Shown piece after piece: positions 1-6,393 of a stretch of 36,541 bases of DNA. The position numbers and the translations under genes were made by a program. The stretch is from Streptomyces atriruber. GTDB taxonomy: Bacteria; Actinomycetota; Actinomycetes; Streptomycetales; Streptomycetaceae. Where the stretch lies: the NCBI RefSeq assembly GCF_001418325.1, contig NZ_LIPN01000279.1:1-36541 (forward strand). The letters are read 5' to 3'. The notes below the pieces were generated by a model. The model saw only the letters and a program-made list of their open reading frames with translations, ran no database searches and had not been told where the DNA came from. Numbering within the stretch: the first letter of the stretch is position 1; every line of letters begins with the position of its first letter.

Positions 1-31
1 GGGGTTGGGGGTTCGGGGTTCGGGGTTCGGG
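1..31. repeat. Tandem GGGGTTC heptamers at the window edge
   Basis: Four to five G-runs of 3-5 bases are separated by TT or TTC, a 7-bp period that may continue beyond the left edge. Four G-runs with 2-3 base loops fit the standard G-quadruplex pattern on the + strand. The repeat lies just past the 3' end of the leftward carbonic anhydrase gene. No gene is supported in bases 1-58. Confidence 0.7.
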
Positions 32-58
32 CAGGAAGGGTCCTGCCTCAGAGGTGGT

Positions 59-658
59 TCAGGCCGCGGTGACCGCGGGGACGGCGGTGACGTCCTCGAC
101 GGCGCCCGTGGCGATGTCGTAGACCCAGCCGTGCAGCGTGAGCGCGCCCCGGGACAGGGCCCGGGCCACCGAGGGGTGCGTGGCCAGCTGGGCGAGCTGG
201 GCCAGGACGTTGTCCCGCACCAGCGCGGCCACCCGCTCGCCGCCGATCGTGGAGTCGGGGGTCCGGGCCAGGGCGGCGTCCGCGTGGCGCAGCCAGTCGG
301 CGACGGCCGGTGCAGCGGTCAGATCCTGGCGCTCGGCGAGCGCGGTCATCGCCCCGCAGGCCGAGTGGCCGCACACCACGATGTCGGTGACCCCGAGGAC
401 GGCCACCGCGTACTCGATGCTCGCGGCGATCCCGTCGGCGTACGGCGCATGGGCCGGAACGAGATTGCCCGCGGTGCGGATGACGAACAACTCGCCCGGC
501 TCGCGCTGGGTGATCAGCTCGGGGACGACACGGGCGTCGGAGCAGCCGATGAACAGCGTGTCCGGTGTGTGGCGGTTGGCCAGATCGGCGAACAGCTCCG
601 CCTTGGCCGGGAAGACGTCCCGCTGGAAGCGTTGCACTCCCGCCGCGAGGTCTCGCAT
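59..658 (-). CDS. Beta-class carbonic anhydrase
   Basis: This 199-residue protein should catalyse reversible hydration of CO2 to bicarbonate in the cytoplasm. The beta-class zinc site is visible: Cys39-Ser-Asp41-Ala-Arg43 (the Asp/Arg dyad) and later His98-Ser-Ala-Cys101-Gly, so Cys39, His98 and Cys101 are the zinc ligands. Length fits the family. I chose ATG 658 because GAAGGGAG lies just upstream; the frame stays open to about 796, but that extension would overlap the divergent regulator and lacks family sequence. It is divergent from a LysR-type gene starting at 795, an arrangement reminiscent of cynR/cynT, but no cyanase gene is present, so a cyanate role is not supported. Control by the neighbouring regulator is inferred. 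Confidence 0.93.
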   Translation of the reverse strand: MRDLAAGVQRFQRDVFPAKAELFADLANRHTPDTLFIGCSDARVVPELITQREPGELFVIRTAGNLVPAHAPYADGIAASIEYAVAVLGVTDIVVCGHSACGAMTALAERQDLTAAPAVADWLRHADAALARTPDSTIGGERVAALVRDNVLAQLAQLATHPSVARALSRGALTLHGWVYDIATGAVEDVTAVPAVTAA

Positions 659-722
659 GGTCACTCCCTTCGGTAGGGGTCCGCCCTGTCGGGCTGACGA
701 AATCCACCATGCATGACCTGGA

Positions 723-741
723 CCTATAGCGTCCAAGACGC
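723..741 (-). promoter_or_regulatory. Candidate carbonic anhydrase promoter with LysR-type inverted repeat
   Basis: In the 136-bp divergent gap, GCGTC-CAA-GACGC (729-741) is a perfect inverted repeat. It immediately precedes a TATAGG hexamer (read leftward, 728-723) that could be the -10 for the carbonic anhydrase, leaving a leader of roughly 60 nt. No good -35 is seen, as is common for LysR-activated promoters. Binding by the adjacent LysR protein is inferred. Confidence 0.35.
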
Positions 742-794
742 GCTGTCCATGACTTCTATCGATGACATCTATGGCTAGGTCTACAGTTGAGGGC

Positions 795-1715
795 ATGGCC
801 CCTGAACTGCGTCACCTGCGCTACCTGCTCGCCGTCGCCGAGCACGGCAACTTCACGCGGGCAGCCGAGGAGCTGCACATCTCCCAGCCGACGCTGTCCC
901 AGCAGATCCGGCAACTGGAGCGCGCGGTGGGCGTCCCGCTCCTGGACCGCGGCGGCCGAACGGTGCGCCTCACCGACGCCGGCGCCGCCTACCTGCCGTA
1001 CGCGCGGCGCGCCCTGCAGGACCTCGCGGCGGCCGAACGCGCCGTGCACGACGTGACGGACCTGTCCCGCGGCGCCCTCCGGCTGGCCGTGACGCCCACG
1101 TTCACCGCCTACCTCGTCGGCCCGCTCACCGCCCTGCTCCACGCCCGCCACCCCGGGATCTCCCTGTATCTGCGGGAGCTTCCCCAGGAGCGGATCGAGC
1201 CGGCCCTCCTCGCCGACGAACTCGACCTCGGCATCGCCTTCCAGGGCGCACACCTGCCGGGCCTGTCCGCCGCGGACCTGTTCACCGAGAGCCTCAGCCT
1301 CGTGGTGGGCGACCTCCACCCGCTCGCCGGGCGCACCGAACCGCTCTCCCTCGGGGAACTCGCCGCGGTCCGACTCGCGCTGCTCAGCGGTGACTTCGCG
1401 ACGCGCGTGCACATCGACGCCCACTTCTCACGGCACGCGGTACGGCCGGACGTCGCCGTGGAAGCGACCTCGATCAACGCCCTCACCGAGATCGTCCGCC
1501 ACTCCCCGCTGGCCACGGTCCTGCCCGACGCCCTCACCCGCGACCGCCCCGGCCTGCACACCGTCCCGCTCGACCCCGCTCTGCCCGCGCGCACGGTCAC
1601 GCTGCTGCACCGCGAGAGCGGCTACCGGAGCGCCGCCGCCCGGGCCTTCACCGGGTTGGCCCACGAGTGGTCCCAGACGCAACTTCCGACCCGGGAACAT
1701 CAGTTGAAGGGTTGA
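795..1715 (+). CDS. LysR-family transcriptional regulator
   Basis: A 306-residue LysR-type regulator. The N-terminal winged helix-turn-helix is clear (LRYLLAVAEHGNFTRAAEEL, then SQPTLSQQIRQLE), followed by the linker helix and a periplasmic-binding-protein-like effector domain from about residue 90. The start ATG 795 is preceded by TTGAGGG; the frame also holds earlier ATGs at 762 and 774, but LysR proteins usually begin a few residues before the L-R-Y-L motif, as here. It is divergent from the carbonic anhydrase and probably controls it together with itself. Its effector cannot be told from sequence. CynR-like is possible but unproven. Confidence 0.93.
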   Translation: MAPELRHLRYLLAVAEHGNFTRAAEELHISQPTLSQQIRQLERAVGVPLLDRGGRTVRLTDAGAAYLPYARRALQDLAAAERAVHDVTDLSRGALRLAVTPTFTAYLVGPLTALLHARHPGISLYLRELPQERIEPALLADELDLGIAFQGAHLPGLSAADLFTESLSLVVGDLHPLAGRTEPLSLGELAAVRLALLSGDFATRVHIDAHFSRHAVRPDVAVEATSINALTEIVRHSPLATVLPDALTRDRPGLHTVPLDPALPARTVTLLHRESGYRSAAARAFTGLAHEWSQTQLPTREHQLKG

Positions 1716-1739
1716 CGGAGACCCGACAATCAGTAAGGT
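1712..1739 (+). promoter_or_regulatory. Candidate promoter of the LPMO gene
   Basis: TTGACG (1712-1717) and TAAGGT (1734-1739) are separated by 16 bp, close to the sigma-HrdB pattern. The -35 overlaps the last codons of the LysR gene. The DasR-like box covers the -10, which fits repression. Inferred from pattern only. Confidence 0.4.
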
Positions 1740-1749
1740 CTAGGCCAAT
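1734..1749 (+). promoter_or_regulatory. DasR-responsive element (dre)-like operator
   Basis: TAAGGTCTAGGCCAAT matches the published dre consensus ACTGGTCTAGACCACT at 11 of 16 positions, including the whole GGTCTAG core and the CCA of the second half. It sits about 65 bp upstream of an AA10 chitin monooxygenase gene and overlaps its putative -10. DasR is the GntR-family repressor of chitin and N-acetylglucosamine genes in Streptomyces, so the target makes sense. Confidence 0.65.
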
Positions 1750-1812
1750 GAGTCGACCGAGGCGCCCGGTTGCCTCTTCCCCCTCATCCCCCCATGCCCA
1801 GAGGGAGCAGAG

Positions 1813-2328
1813 ATGCATTCGAAGCGGAAACTGGCAGCGGTCATCGGCGCGGGCTTCGCGCCCGTACTGGTCCTGACCACGGTCTCCCCGGCCGGAGCCC
1901 ACGGCTACGTCAACTCGCCCCCGAGCCGACAGGCACAGTGCGCGGCCGGAACCGTGGCGTGCGGCGAGATCACCCACGAGCCGCAGAGCGTCGAGGGCCC
2001 GAAGGGCCAGACGACCTGCAGCGGCGGCAATGACCGGTTCGCCGAGCTCGACGACGACAGCAAGGGCTGGCAGACGACCGACGTCGGCTCCTCCCAGGAG
2101 TTCAGCTGGAAGCTGACGGCACGTCACAGCACCAGCACCTGGCAGTACTTCGTCGGCGGCAACAAGATCGCCGAGGTCGACGACGGCGGCGCCCAGCCGG
2201 GCGAGACCGTCACCCACAAGGTCGACTTCGGCGGGCTCACCGGGAAGCAGAAGGTTCTCGCCGTGTGGAACATCGCGGACACCGCGAACGCGTTCTACGC
2301 CTGTATCGACGTGAACATCAAAGGCTGA
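1813..2328 (+). CDS. Secreted AA10 lytic polysaccharide monooxygenase (chitin-type)
   Basis: A 171-residue secreted copper enzyme that cleaves crystalline chitin oxidatively. A signal peptide ends SPAGA, so the mature protein begins at His30 (HGYVNSPPSR), the obligatory N-terminal half of the copper histidine brace; the second brace residue is His105 in TARHSTSTWQYF. NAFYACIDV near the C terminus carries the Phe161 axial residue typical of chitin-active, C1-oxidising AA10 enzymes. It is a single domain with no attached carbohydrate-binding module. ATG 1813 follows GAGGGAGCAGAG. It is monocistronic, with a dre-like operator upstream and a strong terminator downstream, so induction by chitin breakdown products through DasR is the likely control. 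Substrate is inferred from motifs; cellulose activity is less likely. Confidence 0.95.
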   Translation: MHSKRKLAAVIGAGFAPVLVLTTVSPAGAHGYVNSPPSRQAQCAAGTVACGEITHEPQSVEGPKGQTTCSGGNDRFAELDDDSKGWQTTDVGSSQEFSWKLTARHSTSTWQYFVGGNKIAEVDDGGAQPGETVTHKVDFGGLTGKQKVLAVWNIADTANAFYACIDVNIKG

Positions 2329-2395
2329 GGAGATTCACGTCAGCCGAATGGATCCTTGAGGGATCCCTGAGGTGGCCCCCCACATTTGCCACCTC

Positions 2396-2442
2396 GCCCG
2401 TTCCGCCGGACCGTGATCGGTCCGGCGGGACGGGCTTTTTTT
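2396..2442 (+). terminator. Rho-independent terminator after the LPMO gene
   Basis: A 17-bp stem with one mismatch (arms 2396-2412 and 2419-2435, loop GTGATC) is followed by seven T residues (2436-2442). This is the only hairpin in the window with a clear T-run. Confidence 0.93.
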
Positions 2443-2568
2443 ATCTCCGCTTCATGTGTTTGGCGACGCTTCGACAGGACACCCGGAGTGCAGGAGCGGT
2501 TGATCATTGCGACTCCCTCCGACGATATTAATCATCCTGCTTTACAGGTATCGATCTAGGAGTCCTGA

Positions 2569-2916
2569 ATGAACGACAACATGTGGAGCTACGTCCCGAC
2601 TGCCGGTCATGGCCCCGACGCCGACCTCACGGGTTACAAGGTCGAAGCGGCGGACGGCCATATCGGAAAGGTCGACAAGTACTCCAACGAGGTCGCCCAG
2701 CAGTACATCGTGGTCGACACCGGCGTGTGGATCTTCGGCAAGGAGGTGCTGCTCCCTGCCAGCACCGTGACGGCCATCGACAACGACGAACGGCGCATCC
2801 TGGTCTCGCTCACGAAGGAGCAGATCAAGAACGCGCCCGAGTTCGACAAGGAAAAGCACCTCGGCGACCCGGCCTACCGCGACCAGCTCGGCGGGTATTA
2901 CGGATCTGGCCACTGA
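2569..2916 (+). CDS. PRC-barrel domain protein
   Basis: A 115-residue cytoplasmic protein with one PRC-barrel domain. Residues of about 18-85 show the fold's pattern: DLTGYKVEAADGHIGKVD, then QYIVVDTGVWIFGKEVLLPA and a strand pair ending RRILVSLTKEQIKNAPE. The tail is Gly/Tyr rich. PRC-barrels occur in RimM and photosynthetic reaction-centre H subunits; free-standing actinobacterial copies are usually stress-associated with unknown partners. ATG 2569 follows GGAG. The gene is followed by a hairpin and then a DUF6131 gene, and a hemerythrin gene lies nearby, so a general stress group is plausible. No precise function can be given. Confidence 0.88.
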   Translation: MNDNMWSYVPTAGHGPDADLTGYKVEAADGHIGKVDKYSNEVAQQYIVVDTGVWIFGKEVLLPASTVTAIDNDERRILVSLTKEQIKNAPEFDKEKHLGDPAYRDQLGGYYGSGH

Positions 2917-2952
2917 GCGGACTGCGGCACCTTAATCGTTCCGGGAGTTTCC

Positions 2953-2981
2953 GAAGGTCGCCGATAGTTTCGGCGACCTTC
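2953..2981 (+). terminator. Hairpin between PRC-barrel and DUF6131 genes
   Basis: A perfect 12-bp stem (2953-2964 with 2970-2981, loop TAGTT) lies 17 bases before the DUF6131 start codon and just upstream of its GGAGG site. No T-run follows, so it could be a partial terminator, an RNA-stabilising hairpin or a control element for the downstream small gene. Confidence 0.6.
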
Positions 2982-2998
2982 CGAGAGTTGGAGGATCC

Positions 2999-3154
2999 AT
3001 GATCGCACTCGGTCTCATTCTGCTCGTCATCGGTCTGCTGGCCGGCATTTCCATCCTCACGACCATTGGCGTAGCGCTCCTCGTCATCGGTGCGGTTCTG
3101 TGGGTCCTCGGCGCAGCAGGACACGCGGTGGGCGGCCGAAAGCACTATTGGTGA
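2999..3154 (+). CDS. DUF6131 family small membrane protein
   Basis: A 51-residue protein, MIALGLILLVIGLLAGISIL at the start and GRKHYW at the end. It is almost wholly hydrophobic, with two short transmembrane stretches (about 2-20 and 24-41) joined by a tight turn and a short basic, aromatic C terminus. Length and the terminal pattern match the DUF6131 family found across Streptomyces, whose function is unknown. ATG 2999 is preceded by a strong GGAGG seven bases away. It follows the PRC-barrel gene with a hairpin between, so it may be co-expressed in part, and a 19-bp terminator stem closes the unit. Confidence 0.85.
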   Translation: MIALGLILLVIGLLAGISILTTIGVALLVIGAVLWVLGAAGHAVGGRKHYW

Positions 3155-3162
3155 CGGGTAAA

Positions 3163-3204
3163 TGTGGGAAGGGGCCCGGGCTACTGCCCGGGCCCCTTCC
3201 CACA
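3163..3204. terminator. Strong hairpin terminator after the DUF6131 gene
   Basis: A perfect 19-bp stem (3163-3181 and 3186-3204) closes on a 4-base loop. It is very G+C rich and has no T-run, the usual Streptomyces style. Confidence 0.85.
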
Positions 3205-3269
3205 TCTGCCCCGCGGACTCCGGGAAAAACAACCCCTGCCGCCCCCGGTGCCGACATAGGGTGCCGGGC

Positions 3270-3650
3270 ATGGCATGCCGAATCACTGAACTGGTCATCG
3301 ACGCGGCCGACCCCGAACGGCTGGCCGCCTTCTGGCGCGAGGTCCTCGACTACATCGAGCTGGGGAGGGAAGACGACGGCAGCATCGAGATCGGCCCCGC
3401 GAGCGGCGCGGGCGGCCCACAACCCACCCTCGTCATCGGCCCCACCCAGGACCCCCGCAACGGCAAACTCCGGCTCCACATCGACGTCAACGCCACCGAC
3501 CGCGACCAGGACGCCGAGTTGAAGAGGCTGCTCGCCCTCGGCGCCACCACCGCGGACGTCGGCCAGACCGGCACCGAGAGCTGGCACGTTCTCTCGGACC
3601 CCGAGGGCAACGAGTTCTGCCTCCTACACCGACGGGTGCAGCCCGTGTGA
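3270..3650 (+). CDS. VOC superfamily (glyoxalase-like) protein
   Basis: A 126-residue single VOC fold: a first beta-alpha-beta unit (MACRITELVIDAADPERLAA, FWREVLDYIEL) and a second ending SWHVLSDPEGNEFCLLHRR, the typical DPEGNEFCL closing strand of the Glyoxalase_6-type branch. The first metal-ligand position is not a canonical His, so catalysis is uncertain; such proteins may be enzymes, resistance proteins or ligand binders. ATG 3270 was taken because family similarity starts there, although the frame is open from 3162 and the ribosome site is weak. It lies between a terminator and the hemerythrin gene, with which it may be co-transcribed (56-bp gap). Confidence 0.82.
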   Translation: MACRITELVIDAADPERLAAFWREVLDYIELGREDDGSIEIGPASGAGGPQPTLVIGPTQDPRNGKLRLHIDVNATDRDQDAELKRLLALGATTADVGQTGTESWHVLSDPEGNEFCLLHRRVQPV

Positions 3651-3706
3651 CCTCGGGCCTCGGGAACCACGGACTTCAGGACCCAGACCTCAGGAAGGCA
3701 GACCCC

Positions 3707-4198
3707 ATGCCCCCAGCGCAGGACGTCGTCGAACTGATCCTTCAGGACCATCGGACGATGGAGGACCTCTTCCGCAAGATGCGCAGCGTGGAGGCCGACC
3801 GTGCAGCCGCGCTCGGCGAGTTCGCCGACCTGCTCATCGCACACGCCCTGGCCGAGGAGGCGAAGGTGTACCCGGCACTCCACCGGTTCAAGAACATCGA
3901 CGACGAGGAGATCGAGCACGGCGAGGAGGAGCACGAGGAGGGCAACAGGGCACTCCTCGGGCTGCTGGAGGTCGCGGACGTCGGCTCGGACGAGTGGGAC
4001 GAGAAACTGGAGAAGCTCGTCGAGGCCATCACCCACCACACGGACGAGGAGGAGCGCACCATCCTCAACGGCGCCCGAGCGAACGTCGCCATGGATCGGC
4101 GCGAGGAGCTCGGCTCCGCCTTCCTCGAAGAGCGCGAGAAGCAGTTGTCGGCACGCTGCGGGAACGCCGACAACATCCGCCGCATCCTCAAGGCCTGA
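3707..4198 (+). CDS. Hemerythrin HHE cation-binding domain protein
   Basis: A 163-residue four-helix-bundle protein of the HHE family. Candidate di-iron ligands sit in the right order: DHRTMEDLF (about residue 14), HALAEEAKVYPAL (helix 2), EEHEEGNRALL (helix 3) and ITHHTDEEERTIL (helix 4). Family members bind a non-haem di-iron centre and are linked to O2, NO or peroxide sensing or handling; the ligand here is not known. ATG 3707 follows AGGAAGG. The C terminus is arginine-rich (ADNIRRILKA). Context of small PRC-barrel and DUF6131 genes suggests a stress role, which is inference. Confidence 0.92.
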   Translation: MPPAQDVVELILQDHRTMEDLFRKMRSVEADRAAALGEFADLLIAHALAEEAKVYPALHRFKNIDDEEIEHGEEEHEEGNRALLGLLEVADVGSDEWDEKLEKLVEAITHHTDEEERTILNGARANVAMDRREELGSAFLEEREKQLSARCGNADNIRRILKA

Positions 4199-4213
4199 CG
4201 CCCCGACACTGCT

Positions 4214-4256
4214 CTGAGACACCACATACAAGCGTCTGAGGCGCCACGTACAAGCG
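4214..4256. repeat. Imperfect tandem repeat, 21 bp at 22-bp period
   Basis: Bases 4214-4234 and 4236-4256 agree at 18 of 21 positions; all three differences are A/G transitions. The repeat lies between the hemerythrin stop codon and its terminator hairpin. It shows no internal dyad or coding potential. Confidence 0.75.
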
Positions 4257-4262
4257 CCGCAT

Positions 4263-4302
4263 CCGCGCAGACGGCCCCATCCCCACGGGGCCGTCTGCGC
4301 GG
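4263..4302. terminator. Hairpin terminator after the hemerythrin gene
   Basis: A perfect 16-bp stem (4263-4278 and 4287-4302) with loop ATCCCCAC and no T-run. It separates the hemerythrin gene from the secreted lipase gene. Confidence 0.85.
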
Positions 4303-4349
4303 CTTGTCACCCAAGTGCCAAGACTCCGGCCCGGGATACGCATGCGCAC

Positions 4350-4384
4350 ACGTAGTGAGCTGCAAGATCGTGAACTACGTTGCA
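4350..4384. promoter_or_regulatory. Interlocked inverted repeats upstream of the SGNH lipase
   Basis: ACGTAGT (4350-4356) pairs with ACTACGT (4374-4380), and TGCAA (4361-4365) with TTGCA (4380-4384). They lie 43-77 bp before the lipase start, where an operator would be expected. No clear -35/-10 pair is seen in 4303-4426. Confidence 0.4.
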
Positions 4385-4426
4385 CGAGCCCCACCCCCCA
4401 CACCCCTCGCCCGGAGGAGAACCCTC

Positions 4427-5314
4427 ATGCGTATGCCCAGACCGCATCGCACGGTGGCAGCCGTGGCAGCCGTCACCGGAGTCGCCGCTCTAGGCCTCGG
4501 CGCTGGGCCCGCCGCCGCCGCTCCCGACGCCGGGGATCCGTTGCGCTACGTCGCCCTCGGCGACAGCTACAGCGCCGGGTCGGGTGTGCTGCCCCTCGAC
4601 CCAGGGGCGCCCCTCCTGTGCGCCCGTACGTCGCTGAACTACCCGCATCTCCTCGCCGCCTCGCTCGGCGCCCGCCTCACCGACGTGACCTGCGGCGGCG
4701 CGCAGACGAAGCACTTCACCACGTCCCAGTACCCCGGGGTCGCCCCGCAGTTCGACGCGCTGAAGAGCGACACGGAGCTGGTGACGCTCACCATCGGCGG
4801 CAACGACAACAGCACGTTCATCAACGCGATCCTCGCCTGCGGCAGCGCGGGCATCGTCTCGGGCGGCAAGGGCAGCCCCTGCAAGGACCTCTACGGCAGC
4901 AAGTTCAAGGACCAGATCGACTCGACGACGTACCCGGCGATCAAGAACTCGCTGAGCCAGATCAAGGCGAAGTCGCCGAAGGCGAAGATCGCGATCCTCG
5001 GCTACCCGTGGATCACCCCCGCGAAGGCCGAGCCCGGCTGTTTCGTCAAGATGCCCATCGCCGACGGGGACGTGCCCTACCTCCGCGACCTGCAGGCGCA
5101 CTTGAACGGTGCCGCGCAGCAGGCCGCCGCGGAGACCGGCACGACGTTCGTCGACATGGCCGCCGCGTCCGACGCGCACGATGCCTGCCGCCCGGTGGGC
5201 CAACGGTGGATCGAGCCGGTCCTCTTCGGCACCAACTTCGTCCCCGTGCATCCCAACGCCCTCGGTGAGGCGGGGATGGCCGAGCAGACGGCCAAGGCCT
5301 TGAACCTGTCCTGA
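4427..5314 (+). CDS. Secreted SGNH/GDSL hydrolase (lipase/esterase)
   Basis: A 295-residue secreted esterase or lipase. The signal peptide covers about residues 1-32 (AAVAAVTGVAALGLGAGPAA). The SGNH blocks are present: block I GDSYSAG with nucleophile Ser47, block III GGND with the oxyanion Asn, and block V HPN with the catalytic His near the C terminus. Six cysteines in the mature part suggest three disulfides, as in the Streptomyces extracellular lipases of this fold. ATG 4427 is fixed by GGAGGAG upstream. It is preceded by a terminator and interlocked dyads, and followed by a GH114 lipoprotein gene 59 bp on. It should act on lipids or acyl esters outside the cell; exact substrate is unknown. 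Confidence 0.93.
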   Translation: MRMPRPHRTVAAVAAVTGVAALGLGAGPAAAAPDAGDPLRYVALGDSYSAGSGVLPLDPGAPLLCARTSLNYPHLLAASLGARLTDVTCGGAQTKHFTTSQYPGVAPQFDALKSDTELVTLTIGGNDNSTFINAILACGSAGIVSGGKGSPCKDLYGSKFKDQIDSTTYPAIKNSLSQIKAKSPKAKIAILGYPWITPAKAEPGCFVKMPIADGDVPYLRDLQAHLNGAAQQAAAETGTTFVDMAAASDAHDACRPVGQRWIEPVLFGTNFVPVHPNALGEAGMAEQTAKALNLS

Positions 5315-5373
5315 CCTCCCCGGCACGGCCGCCCGCCGCACGGTCCGCGCACAGGGGCTGCGATCCTTGTCGG

Positions 5374-6309
5374 GTGAACGGGATCAAGTGGCGTACCAGC
5401 AAGAACCGCTCTGCGCGGACCGATGAAACCCCTTCGGCGCGGCCGACCGGCGACGCTCCGAGGGGCCGGGCCCTGCGGGCCGGACTGGGCGGCACGCTGC
5501 TGCTGGCACTCCTCGTCGGATGCTCGACCGCCGGGCCCGGCGACTCCGCCGGGTCCGGCACCTCCACCGCATCCGGTGCGGGTGACGTCCGGCAGCCGCC
5601 CGTCGACGCGAAGTTCGACTATCAGCTGGGCGGCCCTTACGCGCCTCCGGCGAAGGTACGCGCCGTCTCGCGCGACCGTACCGCCGACCCCGCCCCCGGC
5701 CTCTACAACATCTGCTACGTCAACGCCTTCCAGGCCCAGCCCGGCAAGAAGGCGACGCGCTGGTGGGAACGCGAGCACGACGATCTCCTCCTGCGCGACG
5801 ACGAGGAGCGGACGGTCGTCGACGAGGACTGGGAGGAGCCGCTGCTCGACATCTCCACCCAGAAGAAGCGCGAGGCGCTCGCCGAGATCGTCGGAGAGTG
5901 GATCGACGGCTGCGCGGACGCCGGATTCGACGCCGTGGAGCCCGACAACCTCGACTCCTACGAGCGCTCCGACGACCTGCTCACCACGGACGACGCGGCC
6001 GCCTTCGCCCGGCTCCTCGCACGGCGCGCGCACAGCCAGGGCCTGGCCATCGCGCAGAAGAACACCACGGACCTCCTGGACCGGCGCGAGCGCATCGGCT
6101 TCGACTTCGCGGTGACCGAGGAGTGCGCCCGCTACAAGGAGTGCCCCGACTTCGCGGAGGCGTACGACGGGAAGGTCTTCGACATCGAGTACGTGACGAA
6201 GGACTTCGACACCGCCTGCCGCGCCTGGGGCAAGAAGCTGTCCATCACCCTGCGCGACCGCGACGTCCGGCCCGCCGGTGAGGACGGGCACGTGTATCGG
6301 CACTGCTGA
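5374..6309 (+). CDS. GH114-like (endo-alpha-1,4-polygalactosaminidase family) lipoprotein
   Basis: A 311-residue lipoprotein: a long charged N-region (residues 1-39), hydrophobic core, then lipobox LLVGC with Cys50. A Ser/Gly/Thr-rich linker leads to a TIM-barrel-like domain of the DUF297/GH114 family, recognisable from the YQLGGPY start, LYNICYVNAFQAQPG, EPDNLDSY (candidate catalytic Asp), AIAQKNT and FAVTEEC. Characterised relatives cut alpha-1,4-galactosamine polymers of biofilm or fungal exopolysaccharide. GTG 5374 is the only usable in-frame start near the lipobox; no good ribosome site precedes it, so a leaderless message or mis-start is possible. It may target galactosamine-containing polymers of competitors or of the strain's own matrix, which is inference. 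Confidence 0.85.
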   Translation: MNGIKWRTSKNRSARTDETPSARPTGDAPRGRALRAGLGGTLLLALLVGCSTAGPGDSAGSGTSTASGAGDVRQPPVDAKFDYQLGGPYAPPAKVRAVSRDRTADPAPGLYNICYVNAFQAQPGKKATRWWEREHDDLLLRDDEERTVVDEDWEEPLLDISTQKKREALAEIVGEWIDGCADAGFDAVEPDNLDSYERSDDLLTTDDAAAFARLLARRAHSQGLAIAQKNTTDLLDRRERIGFDFAVTEECARYKECPDFAEAYDGKVFDIEYVTKDFDTACRAWGKKLSITLRDRDVRPAGEDGHVYRHC

Positions 6310-6393
6310 CGTGCGCGGCCGATGCACACGGCTCGTATATCCAGCCGGAGGGCCCGCTCGGCGCGGAGCTCTCCGTCGAACGGAAGGAATTCC

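Noticed and set aside
59..796. Carbonic anhydrase plus LysR as a cyanate-degradation operon
   Set aside because: Arrangement resembles cynR/cynT but no cyanase or cyanate transporter is in the window.
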